DNA from: Pararge aegeria
Lineage: Eukaryota > Arthropoda > Insecta > Lepidoptera > Nymphalidae
Length of the DNA: 64,000 nucleotides
NCBI RefSeq assembly: GCF_905163445.1
Contig: NC_053190.1
Location: 498,501 to 562,500, forward strand
Direction: 5' to 3'
Position 1 is the stretch's first letter. Each line of letters opens with the position of its first letter. The notes under the pieces were generated by a model. That model was not told the DNA's origin. It saw only the letters and a program-made list of their open reading frames with translations, and ran no database searches. Positions 1-11,000 of the stretch are shown here, one piece after another. The translations under genes were made by a program, and so were the position numbers.

Positions 1-1162
1 ACCATATATATTTAGTGAGGGGACGCCTGCCATTGCCAGACGGGTGATCAGTCCTCTGTAAGAACTATTCCACCCTAAACCATAATAGATAAGCTACATT
101 TGTTGAAAAATTATAATATCCCATTAGATTTTTTAAGCTCCAAACATTTATGAATCCAAACAAACCCAAAGCCTTATTTTTTAAGCGTAAAGATTCTAGT
201 TAAAATTTTAATAATAATACACAATAATTATGTTATTATTTTATCATATAACACTAACAGAAAGCATGCTTATACTGATAAAGCATTAAATAACTAATGC
301 AATCAATAATGATTGGTACAAACCACTTCACAGTATTACATTTAGGTGGAAAGGTGACTGATATAATAATAACCATTTAATTGTTATAGCCTTCATCTTG
401 CAATTTCACAAGATTTCACTTCATATTGACAGAATTTATATTTAATTTTTAATTATATGCTTTAATCATGAAAATGATTGTTAGTAGGTATGTGTTAAAT
501 TAATTAGGACCACAACTTTGTGTCTCTATGTATGTGGAGTTGAGGGGTCTTAATACACTGTTAACTACAACAAACTACAGCTGTTGCCAGAAACTTTATC
601 TGTATGAAGAAACACATGTACGTAGGTCTGTATTTGAAGTGTATAGTAAAAATTTATAAGGAACAGAAATGTTTCTTAAAAAACTAATAGAAAAACCTTA
701 CATGGATAATTTTATTAACTTTTGCAATTACATGCAAAAAGACTACTTTGTCTTTATCTGTTGTGTACTTTATAGTGTCATTAGAGAAGTCTGAAGGGCT
801 TGTTAGCTTTCTCATAAAAAAGATAAAACTGTTAATAGTTTTCTGAAAACCACCATATCACTTCTAACTATTATTAAACCTCTGCAAAACAAATATTTTT
901 TTCAATAAGAAAGCTGCTTCTTAAGCAGCTGCCCTGATTAGGAAGCCCTATAAATACAGCACAGAATAGACATCAAGTCCAGGCATAGAAATATAAAGCA
1001 AATCTATTGCCATAGACTAAAACATAAACAGCATTCAACTCGGCAAAGCTAAACATACTGCAGCCATGGATTTGCTGCAGCACCTGCCAACTACAGAAAG
1101 TGGAAATGTTGTTAGGAGCAACCAGCAAGAACAGGGACATCACAGCCAGAAGAGGTTCTTAC
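1..1162 (-). other. Intron 1 of the WDR26-like gene (start of window)
   Basis: AT-rich sequence downstream of the WDR26 exon on the minus strand. I see no further WDR26 exon here. A 30-odd-codon plus-strand frame beginning at 1066 has no recognisable similarity and is probably chance. Confidence 0.4.
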
Positions 1163-1305
1163 TCTAGTCCAACGGAGAGCAAGTGCTGCCCGATGAGGCG
1201 CACGATCTCCTGGTCAGTCTGGCCCATCGGGCGCGCGGGCGGCGGATCGCCATTGCGCGTTGCGTCGCCGTTGAGGTGCGCGCCGTTGGCGCACGGCTGG
1301 TGCAT
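1163..1305 (-). CDS. WDR26: WDR26-like protein, first coding exon (partial gene)
   Basis: Reading the minus strand, the exon ends with residues MGQTDQEIVRLIGQHLLSVG, which closely resembles the start of the LisH region of WDR26 (human has DEDVIRLIGQHLNGLGL). WDR26 is a WD40 scaffold of the GID/CTLH E3 ubiquitin ligase. A clean donor (CTAGA|GTAAGA) lies at 1162, leaving two bases of a split codon, so the WD40 part lies to the left of the window. The open frame continues upstream to about 1506 without another ATG; a GTG at 1467 is not a likely eukaryotic start. I chose the ATG at 1305, whose next residues are HQPCANGAHLNGD; the second in-frame ATG begins the MGQTDQE block. An upstream exon spliced into this one is the alternative. 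The identity is well supported by the LisH motif; the start is not. Confidence 0.72.
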
Positions 1306-2499
1306 GGCGCGGGGCGGCGACAGCCTGCGGGTCCGCTTGCGCGGCGGCCGGGGGCCCTCGTCGCCGGAGTCACTGGAGGCCAGGCTGCCCCGCTCCGCTG
1401 CGCGGCGAGCACGCGCGCCTCCGGTCACGATCCCCGCCGCATCGGCCAAGTCGCGGCGTGACGTCACGCCCGCTGCCCCTGCACCCCACCACAGCTCCGA
1501 ACGGGCTCAATGCAGCATCTCCCTTTGTTCACACCTGTGCGTTTCTCGATTGTTCCCACGATAGAAACTCTTTGTCTCGACCGAATTCCACTGACGCAAC
1601 GTCGAGCTTAACAATTGCACGAGTCGCACGGGTTAGTATTGCACTTCGAAGCGTACACAAAAATCAGCTGAAAATGAAACGACAGCTGTCTAATTCTAGG
1701 ATATTCAACATCGCCCTTGTCTCCGTTTCGGGTGACGTTCGTATGTCGCTCGGCCGCGCATCGGCTCGGATCGTGTGCAATGCAATGTAATGACCTCAAA
1801 ATAAAAACATTGTGTCACGCCAAACGGTACCTTAGCAGAATGCAAATACAATACAATACAGCACAGAGCAATAGTATGTTGAAATACCTTTAATTAATAT
1901 ACACAAGAACCTTAAAGAAGTCACAACAATCATAAAATCATTTGAAAAAAATTAAAGTTAATTAGATATTAGATATTGAGGTTTCTGGAAAGTAAGTTCA
2001 CTGTTCAAAACAAATTATTGTTTCTATTTCTGCTAGAAAACATATATTATTATTTATTTGTATATGTATGCTTAGAAAAAAATCTCAACTTAGTACATAA
2101 TCGTTAAAACAATATAATGAATTCTAAAAGTGAAAGCAATAATAATTATTTGGAAAGTTATTTAAAAACATCTGCGTTTATTGAAACGTAGTCAAAACAC
2201 TTGTTGATATACGTTTAAAAAGAAGAAATATATGTTAACTAATTTTATTTGGTAAACTAATATTCTATTATTTTTGATTAGCTTTATAAATTTTATAAAG
2301 AATAATAAATTATAATTTTTTGATAACTTACTTTTTGCAAAGTGAAATAGCTTTTTATAAATTCTGGATAAAAACACTTGTCAGTGTCACAATGGCAAAT
2401 GACAACAGACTACAACTTTGATGAAAATGGTGAAGTGAAATTTAGAACATTAGAAATCGAACGTTATCTTTTATTTTATATGAAACCTGTAATAAAATA
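1306..2499. other. Divergent interval between WDR26-like and oaf
   Basis: The GC-rich part (about 1306-1560) is probably the 5' UTR/promoter side of the WDR26-like gene. It contains a perfect TGACGTCA (CRE-type palindrome) at 1459-1466. The rest, to 2499, is AT-rich and holds no recognised gene. No TATA box could be assigned with confidence for either divergent gene. Confidence 0.35.
1459..1466. promoter_or_regulatory. CRE-like palindrome TGACGTCA
   Basis: Perfect 8-bp palindrome matching the CREB/ATF consensus, in the GC-rich block just upstream of the WDR26-like coding exon. Function is inferred only from the match and position. Confidence 0.3.
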
Positions 2500-5400
2500 A
2501 TGTCAATATTAGTATTAAAATGTATAATCTTCTTGTACCTATTAGTGGAACCAATGAATCTTCAACTTCTCATAAACGTGAGGAACCAGGCACGTAAACA
2601 AATGCATTGTTATTAATTAGATTTATTCTAACTGGCGACTAAAGTATTACTTTATAGGGCGGTGATGTTATGCAGGAGAACATAACAGCGAACGTCTCTG
2701 AAGACACGGTAACTCTAGAGTTCCTACGGTTAGACGGTGTTTACATTTCGCAACTAGTCGACTTTACGAACGTGAGTTGTTTATGTTAACTATTTAAATT
2801 AATAGAGCGACCGTATACTTTCCTTTCTGCGTACACGGTAGTAAAATATTTAAAGTGTGTGTGTGATGATGTTTGGATGGTTGGTTCCCCAACACACTTC
2901 AGCAGATAAACAGATTTTAATTATGTTGGACATTTTAATTATGTTGGACATTCAACGATTCTAATGGATAGAATGTACCCATACATTCTATCCATTAGAA
3001 TCGTTTCAACGGATATTCATTCACAGCAGGACATAAAGCTTCCCAAAGTTTAGTAATAAGCTGCTTGTGTCAAGCTTACTTGTGTCTCACTGGATATTTT
3101 CTGCCCATATGACTGCCTGGGTTTACTTAAGCTGCATTTTCTGGTGTAGGGAAGACCTTGCATCTTGGAACTGTCAGCAAATCTGGTTCCTCTAAAGGTC
3201 TCTGAATTTCTTATTTTATCTTTAAATATACTTTGTTCTTGGAAAAGTTTCCATTAGGAAAATCTTAATTCTAGAAGCTTCAGATCCAAATTTTTTATTC
3301 TATTCATAGACAAATTGAGACATAACTTACATTATTGAGAAGTATACAGTAGACTTAAGTTAGTCAAAATTAGTACAAACCTGAGATCCAGTAGACTTGG
3401 ATAAACCCAAGGGAAATTGCTAGTTAATTCTATCTGTCCTACCTACCAAAAAACAATCACTGATAGAGTTCTTATTTAAATGTGTATTTAGTTCATTATT
3501 GCTCTAACCAGGTTTCTTCTTGGACCACAACTTCTTAGACGCGTTTGGAACTTCTTAGCTTTAGTTTTAAGTTGACCATTTAGTTTTTTTTTGTAGCCAT
3601 CAACTCACTGCTATGTCATATTTTACATGTAATGTATCAAAATATTTTTGTTGATGCAGGAGGTGGAAGCCATGAAGGTTGTGATACCTGGAGAGGAAGA
3701 GCTGGGACAGTTGGGTCATCAAGTTCTGTGTTTTCTTACACATGCTGCACAGGCAGATTTTATTGCACCAGATGCTATGGCTAAGCTTAGACAAGTGAGC
3801 ATAATATATTTCTATTATTCTAATTATTTGTTAATGTATTTATCACACACAACACCTTAATGTGGTCCTCCAAAATATTCCCTGTTTTTGTATTTTTGAG
3901 AACAATCTTGTTCTTGTTTTTGAGACATGATGTTTGCTCTGCTGCTCCTATTGGAAGCTCTCAAAATGAAAAAAACCCCAAATTTGAAACATTCTTTATT
4001 GGCTCTATTCTACTTTTGATGATAAGTGATGATAGCATTCCTCGATAAATAAGCAATCCTACAACAATCCAACAGCAATCCAACACTGACAGAAATTTTC
4101 AAATCGGATCTGGAGTTCCTGAGATTAGTGCGTTCAAGCAAACATACAAACTCTTCAGCTTTATATATTAGTATAACATTTAAAATCAAAGACGCAAGGT
4201 AAGACCTTGTAGGTAAGTAAATTGGGCTTTTCCCATAGTTTAAAGAAGATTAAAAAAATATATATATTCCCTGTATCCTAAGTATTCTACTTTGCATTGG
4301 CTGGACCAAAGTCACAGTAGTGCTGGTATTCCATGCCAGAAAAAACTTTTCAGAATTTAGGTTTTAACTTGTCTGTCTGATCCATTATCAGTAACAGGCT
4401 GTTAATTTAAAGTTTTGTATGCAGCATACATAAAGTACTATCAGTATTTAATGTTAGTTTTATGTGTACAGTATGCCCTCCAACCCACATTAGATCCATG
4501 TGGTGCTATGCCTCTTCTATGAGAGTAGGCCTGTGGCAGCTACGTTAATTGTTGATGTTACATTATATTTGGCAGAAAAACCCAGGAACAGTAAGAGTAG
4601 CAGAGGAGGACAAAGGGTGGCGACAGACGACTGCCACCGCCTGGGCGGGCCGCGTAACCGTGCTGCTGTCGCCGGCCGCAGCGAGGCACTGCGCGCCGGC
4701 CAGGGACCGGGTCTATATCCGCTCGGCGGACCTCACCCGATGGACACCTAGAGCTGGTAGGATTTGGCTTTATAATACAGCGGCAGCTTCGTCCGCGCAT
4801 CTGACAAGTTTTGCATTCAAACTTGTAACCTCTATACTACACAATACAGGCCACCGCAACCTATCAAACAATATTTTTCTTTCATTTTAGTATTCTAACT
4901 TTTAAAAAAAGCTCTTTAGTGTTATTATTAATGTAGATTGCACTAATATTACACCATAATGTTGGCAATTCTTTTGTACAAAATCTCTTGACTATACTAA
5001 ATTAATGTATAACAGAAATGACACCATTGTGTCAGTAAAGTAATGAAAAAATGTCTTCATTTTTCTAATACCAGATGCACAAAATTTGGTCTTAGAAAAT
5101 CATAATTATTCATAATATTATTTAACAAAGTTTAACATTAATAGAAATGATTGCAGGAGTGGAGCCATCATCATTTTCCTCAGAAGTGGTGCCATTCCCT
5201 CCTCAAGCGCTCACGTCAGATACATCTGAAGGTAGTCCAGCTGTTAGCGTGTGTGTGGCAGAGAATGATGCTACAAAAGAATGCATCTGTCACTTGGAGG
5301 TGAGTACGCTGCAGACTCAATGTTACCATGAAGCTGGAGCTACTGCCATGCTAAGCCTCAAAAGCTTTATTTAACCTCTGTGGCCACTGAAGTACAATAT

Positions 5401-5659
5401 AGGGTTTGGAAACATTACAAAATCACTCACCGCTAAGATTTATGATTATATTATGTACTGCAATATGCTTGTGTTTAATTCTGTAACAGTGGGGTATTGA
5501 TTTTAGGTTTGTGTGAACTGGTATCCTTGTGGTTTGAAGTACTGCAAGGGAAAGCCTCAAGGGGGTCTCAGCTATAGATGCGGCATCAAGACATGCCACC
5601 GCTGCTTCCGCTACCACTTCTACGTGCGGCGCCGCGATACCTGCTTGAACTACACGTGA
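2500..5659 (+). CDS. oaf: Out at first protein (oaf), six exons, 271 aa
   Basis: Exons: 2500-2589, 2658-2771, 3660-3794, 4576-4756, 5157-5299, 5507-5659; all junctions keep frame. The product starts with a hydrophobic signal peptide (residues 1-22, containing KCIIFLYLLV), so it is probably secreted. The body matches the OAF family: the DAMAKLRQ|KNPG junction (family: SEAMAKLRQKNP), the CICHLE segment, and a cysteine-rich C-terminus with WYPCGLKYCKGK and YRCGIKTC. Length agrees with human OAF (about 273 aa). OAF proteins are conserved secreted proteins of poorly defined function, first found in Drosophila beside dpp. Intron 1 needs a GC donor (CAG|GCACGT at 2590); the nearest GT alternatives either shift frame or remove the conserved segment before GGDV. 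Introns 2-5 have GT donors. Identity is secure. Confidence 0.93.
2914..2949. repeat. Two tandem copies of an 18-bp unit
   Basis: The unit ATTTTAATTATGTTGGAC occurs twice in direct succession (2914-2931 and 2932-2949) in oaf intron 2, immediately before a perfect hairpin. Confidence 0.85.
2954..3005. repeat. Perfect inverted repeat: 24-bp arms, 4-nt loop
   Basis: Arms 2954-2977 and 2982-3005 are exact reverse complements, separated by CCCA. They contain the core TCTAATGGATAGAATGTA and its complement. The hairpin lies in oaf intron 2. It could be a fold-back/MITE remnant or a recent palindromic duplication; no transposase or obvious target duplication was found. Confidence 0.9.
3957..4176 (+). 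repeat. Interspersed repeat, family R1 copy 1
   Basis: Shares a string of blocks with 25291-25460 in the same orientation: GCTCTCAAAA, CCTCGATA, AAATCGGA, AGTTCCTGA, GCGTTCAAG and CTCTTCAGCTTTATATATTA. Sequence of this kind is widespread in Lepidoptera, probably the 3' end of a non-autonomous element. In oaf intron 3. Confidence 0.65.
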
Positions 5660-6861
5660 CATCACGCTCGCCCACCTCACCGCCAGGGCTGCTCTACGTG
5701 CCGGACACATCAACTAGTCACTCTAATTTTAGCTTTCATACTTTTAATGAGACAAAGACTTGTGACAATACTTTTTAATACTTGTATTTGTAAATATTTT
5801 GCTAGAAAAATGTATTTAAACCTCTTAAGACCTAATGTATTATATTTAGTAAGTTTAAAGTAAATAATTTTGATTTTAATCGTTTTTTTTATCAAAAGTA
5901 ATCAAACATATTTGTTTAAAACCTATATGATTACTATTATTATATTTTTGGATAAGGTTAAGCAAGCCAATATTATATAAATATCTTTCTAGCATCAGAA
6001 GTGTGAATTTTTGTGTTTGGCCATGAATAGATTCTTAAAACAACCACTGATTACGAAACTGAAGACGGTCTTAAAGCAGACCCTAAAACAACCATCACTA
6101 TCAGCTAGTTGATTAAAGTAGACAACATTTCGCAGTGCCATTACAGTTGTATGCCAACCTGACTCTTCACAATGTTGATAAGCACATTTGGGCCACTAAA
6201 TGCAAAGTAAGGATTGACAAAGATGTTTGACACATTCATGATGGGTGCAAATTCAAGCACAACTCTTGGTTGAAGATAAGAGAACAAGAGCCTTCACCTC
6301 ACAAGTGTGTTGCTGCAACTGAGGAACCTGCATTGAGGAGTATCCCCAAACTAATACAGCAACTTACCATTACAATGCACAGAACTGTTCTGTTGGAACT
6401 ATCCATGGTTTAACATCTGTGGGCCAGGATGGAACTCTTCTACTACCAAGGCAGCAGTATTGCCAACCTCTAGGGCAATAAGGCAATTGTTGACCATGTT
6501 CACATCTTATTACAACCGGATCTTAGGATGTTGAAAGTCAAGAATAAACAATATTGTTTTATTTACATAACTTTCCCAAACTAAAAATTATTTATAAATA
6601 CTACTTAGACTAAATGCCTGAGTATTTTTCCCACAGATTATAAGATAAAATAAGGAGTAGTGAGTATAAGAGGGTACTAATATTTTATTTTATGTTTGCT
6701 GTTGCCATAAGACACAAATATTTGAAATCTGTAATATTTTGTAAATGGTTGATTGCTCTTAAAATATATTAAATAAGTTAATATTATCTGGGGGAAAAAT
6801 TACAAAGCATGGATCAGCCCACACTCAATTTGATAAAAAGGTTATATTAAGATATTATAAT
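5660..6861. other. Interval between oaf and mRpS21, including both 3' UTRs
   Basis: oaf and mRpS21 converge here. Sequence after 5660 is the oaf 3' UTR, followed by a less AT-rich block at about 6000-6540 with no intact ORF and no recognised similarity. On the minus strand, a poly(A) signal candidate for mRpS21 (TTTATT on plus) lies near 6684. Confidence 0.4.
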
Positions 6862-7312
6862 TTAATGGCACCCTGGAAATGGCTCATGACGGTTTTTTCG
6901 AAGAACAAATTGTATTTTTCTCTCCATATCTTCATTATAGATAGCTTTGCATTTTTCATGGTTTACACGCCGTCTTGTCTGCAAATGAAGGGATTAATAA
7001 AAACATTATATTTCAGTGTAATATATACCACTAATGATTAAAAAGTTATATTATTCATACTATTGTATTGATTGAAAACTATTTTTCGTTTTGCTCGGTC
7101 AGTGAATGAAAAATACAGTATGTAATACAGTTATTTACCTGAAAAGGTTTTTCGTAATATCTGGTAAGACGGTATTGCTCTAAAATACCATCTTTACCGA
7201 GAACTCTGTTTATCAAGCGACACGCATCTTCCACATTATTGTTTTTAACAAATACTGTGCGTGCTATGAATGAGGGATGTCTGTTTCCTAGTAATTTTAA
7301 TGTTAAAAACAT
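6862..7312 (-). CDS. mRpS21: Mitochondrial small ribosomal subunit protein bS21m, 96 aa
   Basis: Two exons on the minus strand: 7139-7312 (58 codons, ATG at 7312) and 6862-6978 (38 codons plus TAA), joined in phase 0 by a CAG|GTAAAT donor and a TTTGCAG acceptor. The protein contains FIARTVFVKNNNVEDACRLI, then RYYEKPFQ, TRRRVNHEKCKAIYNEDM and a C-terminal RKNRHEPFPGCH. Human MRPS21 has FIARTVMV, RRYYEKP, and ends RKNRADPWQGC. The family is a small basic protein of the mitochondrial 28S subunit, acting in mitochondrial translation; the human protein is about 87 aa, so the N-terminus here is about nine residues longer. The gene is divergent from the WDY-like gene 0.7 kb away. Confidence 0.94.
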
Positions 7313-8021
7313 TTTATTATTTTTGCAATTTGTTTTAGGTTATTTCTTATGGCATAATTATTTGACAGATAATAGCTGTCTTCGAGCTTTTTTTTTTTTA
7401 TTACCCTGTTTTACAGCTGTGGTTTCTAGCTCTTTGAGGTTTCTTTAACCATAATTATTTATTTTGCTTGGATAAAATTATACAGAAAATCAATAATTTC
7501 TAAATAGTAGGGAACTAAATCCACCTAATAGGGCCACACCAATAAACACCTCGGATAGGTGTTAAATCTCAAGTAGCCGACATGACACCCGCTGCCTTTC
7601 GAGTTTCGGCATTCAGAACCAACGCCTAGCGGCGGCTTTAAAGGCACGCCAATCATCTGTGCTTATTTTGAACCTCGTAATTCTTCCTTTGCTATTGCTA
7701 AAATCAGTAAAATTTCAACTTCAACTAAGGAACATGCTTCTTTTGTGAGAAATCAACGCGGGAAATCGCATCAGTGCAACGAAGACGAAGCTAGCGAGCT
7801 AATTGATCTTATTCACTGACCTCTAGAGCAATGAGAGCACTGAGAGAGGTCAGTGCTTTGATTGCTCTAAATTAAGTTGCATGACAATCGCGCGGGATTC
7901 GCCGCAAGTTTGAACGTTGTGACATTTTGTTTACATCATATTATGACAATAAATGAATTTGTACGGCATTATAAAATAATATTATAAGCAATAGATTTAT
8001 TTAGAAAATCACGAAATAATA
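7313..8021. promoter_or_regulatory. Shared divergent upstream region of mRpS21 and the WDY-like gene
   Basis: About 700 bp between two divergent start codons. It contains an 11-bp inverted repeat (CACTGACCTCT at 7813-7823 with its complement at 7844-7854), with a second overlapping pair AGAGCAAT/ATTGCTCT. No TATA box or initiator could be assigned with confidence. Confidence 0.4.
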
Positions 8022-11000
8022 ATGGCGAATGATAGTGATGTGAAGTCAATTATGTCGATATCGTCAAGATCGGAGGGTAGTACAGTACCGTTATCTCGTT
8101 TACGCTGGCGGAATGCCCCCCTCCATGAAAGATGCTCAATGGCAGACATGCTGAAGATCAAAGAGGCATTCCAAGAGGCGTACCTGAATAAAATGCTGGC
8201 TGGAGAATTCAGAAGCCTATTGAGGACGTTAATTAACGTGGAATACGATGATGAAGAGTTCCATATATTGTTCATGAAGGTTACGGTTACATAATTGATA
8301 GCGTGTATTTTAGTATTGAGTATGATTTTCGCATAACCTTTTGTTTTGTTTGGGGTTTTCAATAATTTTGTAACACACCCGTGGTCACAAACTCAGTACA
8401 CGCCATTCTGTAAATTTGGGTTGCGTGGCATGGCTTAGGAACTAGGGTGCACCAATAGAAGAGCGTATTGCACTTCAAGTGATGAGCTTCACCTGTCCTG
8501 GCAAGAACGGCGCAGTAGTCAGGTAGTTATATATAACATTGGCCACCCAGATTGTTTAGTATACGTCCTAATAAAATTAATTATCGCAGATTAACACGTC
8601 CCGTAATGGCGAGATTGATTGGGACGAGCTCGTTTCACACCTCCTTCTGGGATATTTCGCGAATGATCCTGAAAACCAGCGCGCCTCACTGCAGCTACCA
8701 ATCATGGGGCTGCCCGTAGTTATGCGATCACAGCATCGCCAACCCGTGTCCAGGATATGTTTCTGCCCAGACGTTTCTAAGGAAAGCCCATTTCTATTAT
8801 TTTATCTTCGGCTGGGTATTTTTATATTATTTGTTTGATTCAGGCAACGAGGTCAATACAATTTAACACTAATTAAATACTAAACAAAAAACCATAACAA
8901 TCCACTAAGTACCTAACAACTAAGTTAATAACAATTTGAAAAAATCTAATATTGCGAATATTATAAATTACGCTTCACAAGCTTCATTCTAGCGATTTGG
9001 GGTTTTACATATTTTCATAATATATTCATTGTGATACGTGATACGTTACACGCGCACCTAGAACAGGCAACGTTGTAAGTATAACCTCTGTTTACTAAAT
9101 CCAGGATAGGAGTACAGATGCAATGCAAGGCAATTACATGACTGTAAGCCGCGACGGTATGATCAACTGGTGGTCCCTCGAAATGTCTCTCTTGCGGACA
9201 GCATACTCATCCAGCCGTTAGTTTATGTTGATATTCTTTGATATATCACTGGTTTGAGACATTAAATTTTTATTTTTCAAAATCATTTTTGTTCCAACTT
9301 ACCGTAACTCAACAAGAAATATGTGCCAACATATTTGTCGAGGTGGTCCTTAAAATTCAGCTTACAGTTTGAATACAGTATATCTCCTTCCTTACCAGCA
9401 CACTTAAAGGTACGCACTACATGGGTGACAGATATGGTGTGCCTTCCCGACGTAAACATCGTAGTAACGAGCTCTACAGAGCGGGATCTTCGTTTCTACG
9501 ACTGCACCGCCAAAACGTTCACCCTGAAAATTGTCATTACTAGTTGGGAATATATGGTTAGATTTCACTTTTTTTTTAGTAAACGTCATATTAACATTTT
9601 GCCCTAAGGATTTTGCTATATTGTAAACGTATTTTCAGATATGCACAATGCACTATCATTTTTACAAGGATCCAAACGAGCAATCTATTCTCATTTGTGG
9701 CGACGTGGCTGGAAATGTTCGGGTGCTGACGTTTTCACCCATCAAACGAGGCCCCTTCCGCAACCAGCCCGGTAGGGCATTGTTGCAGCTAAGACACGTA
9801 GATCTGCAAAAGCGGGTATTGACTATTGAGACGGTAGATTACTAAATACGGTAAAACCACTGTACCTGCAGCGATTCTCTGGGAAGCTCAAGAATCTGAC
9901 CGAGGTTTTAAAAGTGCTCATAAAAGTTGCTCTACCAGGTAAACTCGTACTAACTGCAATAAGTTGTAGGTTTGTATATATTCCAGAAAATTGGAACGTA
10001 GAAAGAGAGTAGAGACGCTTCATGTGAACAATGTATAAAATTCAAAATTAACTCTAGCTTGTCGTTTTTTATGTTAAGTAAAACTAATTTGATTTTTTCC
10101 AGCGTCGCCTGCTTCCAGAGATGAGATTGATAGAAATGATCCGGGTGCACAGCGACTGGGTGCGTCAAGTGTCGTTCTATGCATCTCTGCATTGCATTGT
10201 GTCTTGCTCCACCTGCCCTGATGCAATGCTGATGTGCGACCTGGCTGCATCAAAGACTCACAACATGTTCCGGGTTGATAAGGTTGTTTTGGTTATAGAT
10301 TCTTCTACCGCAAAACTTGCTGATAGTGATCACTATTTCCGTTGTCGGTAGTCCGTAGTCAGGTGTACTTACACATTTTTTTCGGTTGGAGTGGACGGAA
10401 ATTTAAAAATATCCAATTTCAGGGTATTCAGTGTTTCGTGTTCGACGAGGAGGCGCATGTGTTAGCGACGGGCGGCCCCGACTGCACTGTGCGCGTGTGG
10501 AACCCTTTCGTGCCCAGCAAGGCCAACGTTACCTTTCATGGTCATCATGCGGGCGTCACGGCGCTGGTGCTGCAGAACAACGGTCAAACAATCTATTCGC
10601 TGTCCCGCGACCGTGTCATCAAGGTGTGGGACGTGCAAGGGCAGGTTTGCGTACAGGTGAGAAAAAACCGACAGCATTAGGCTGCGCATAAGCTGATACT
10701 GTGGCGACGCAGAGTACCTATAATTATGCAAAAATAGAATGATACTGATTTGTCATTTCTTCGGAAAGAAACTAAAATAGCATCATGACGCGCAAAAACT
10801 TTCTTTATCACACACAAGTTATCCGTAATGGAAGATATAGTAGCTGCTGCATTTCTATTTGTGGCATCAATTATCCAGTAAGAGTATTGAGTAGGTTCCG
10901 GTGATTTGGAAATTCTGATTCTGTTTCTAAGAAGGCCACATTTATTTATTTGTTTTTCCAGACCTACATCGACATCCCGTCTCAAATCGGCGAGCGCACG

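Noticed and set aside
1066..1185. Short plus-strand frame beginning MDLLQHLPTTESG
   Set aside because: Under 40 codons, overlaps the splice donor of the WDR26-like exon in antisense, and has no recognised relative.
1100..1790. Plus-strand frames of 92-154 codons near the left end
   Set aside because: They are antisense to the WDR26-like exon, lack family similarity, and the longest begins at a GTG, which is not a likely eukaryotic start.
9240..9400. Extension of WDY-like exon 4 upstream to a start near 9323
   Set aside because: The sequence before 9399 is intron: a polypyrimidine stretch and CTTACCAG acceptor precede the conserved HLKVRTTWVTDMV, and phase fits exon 3.
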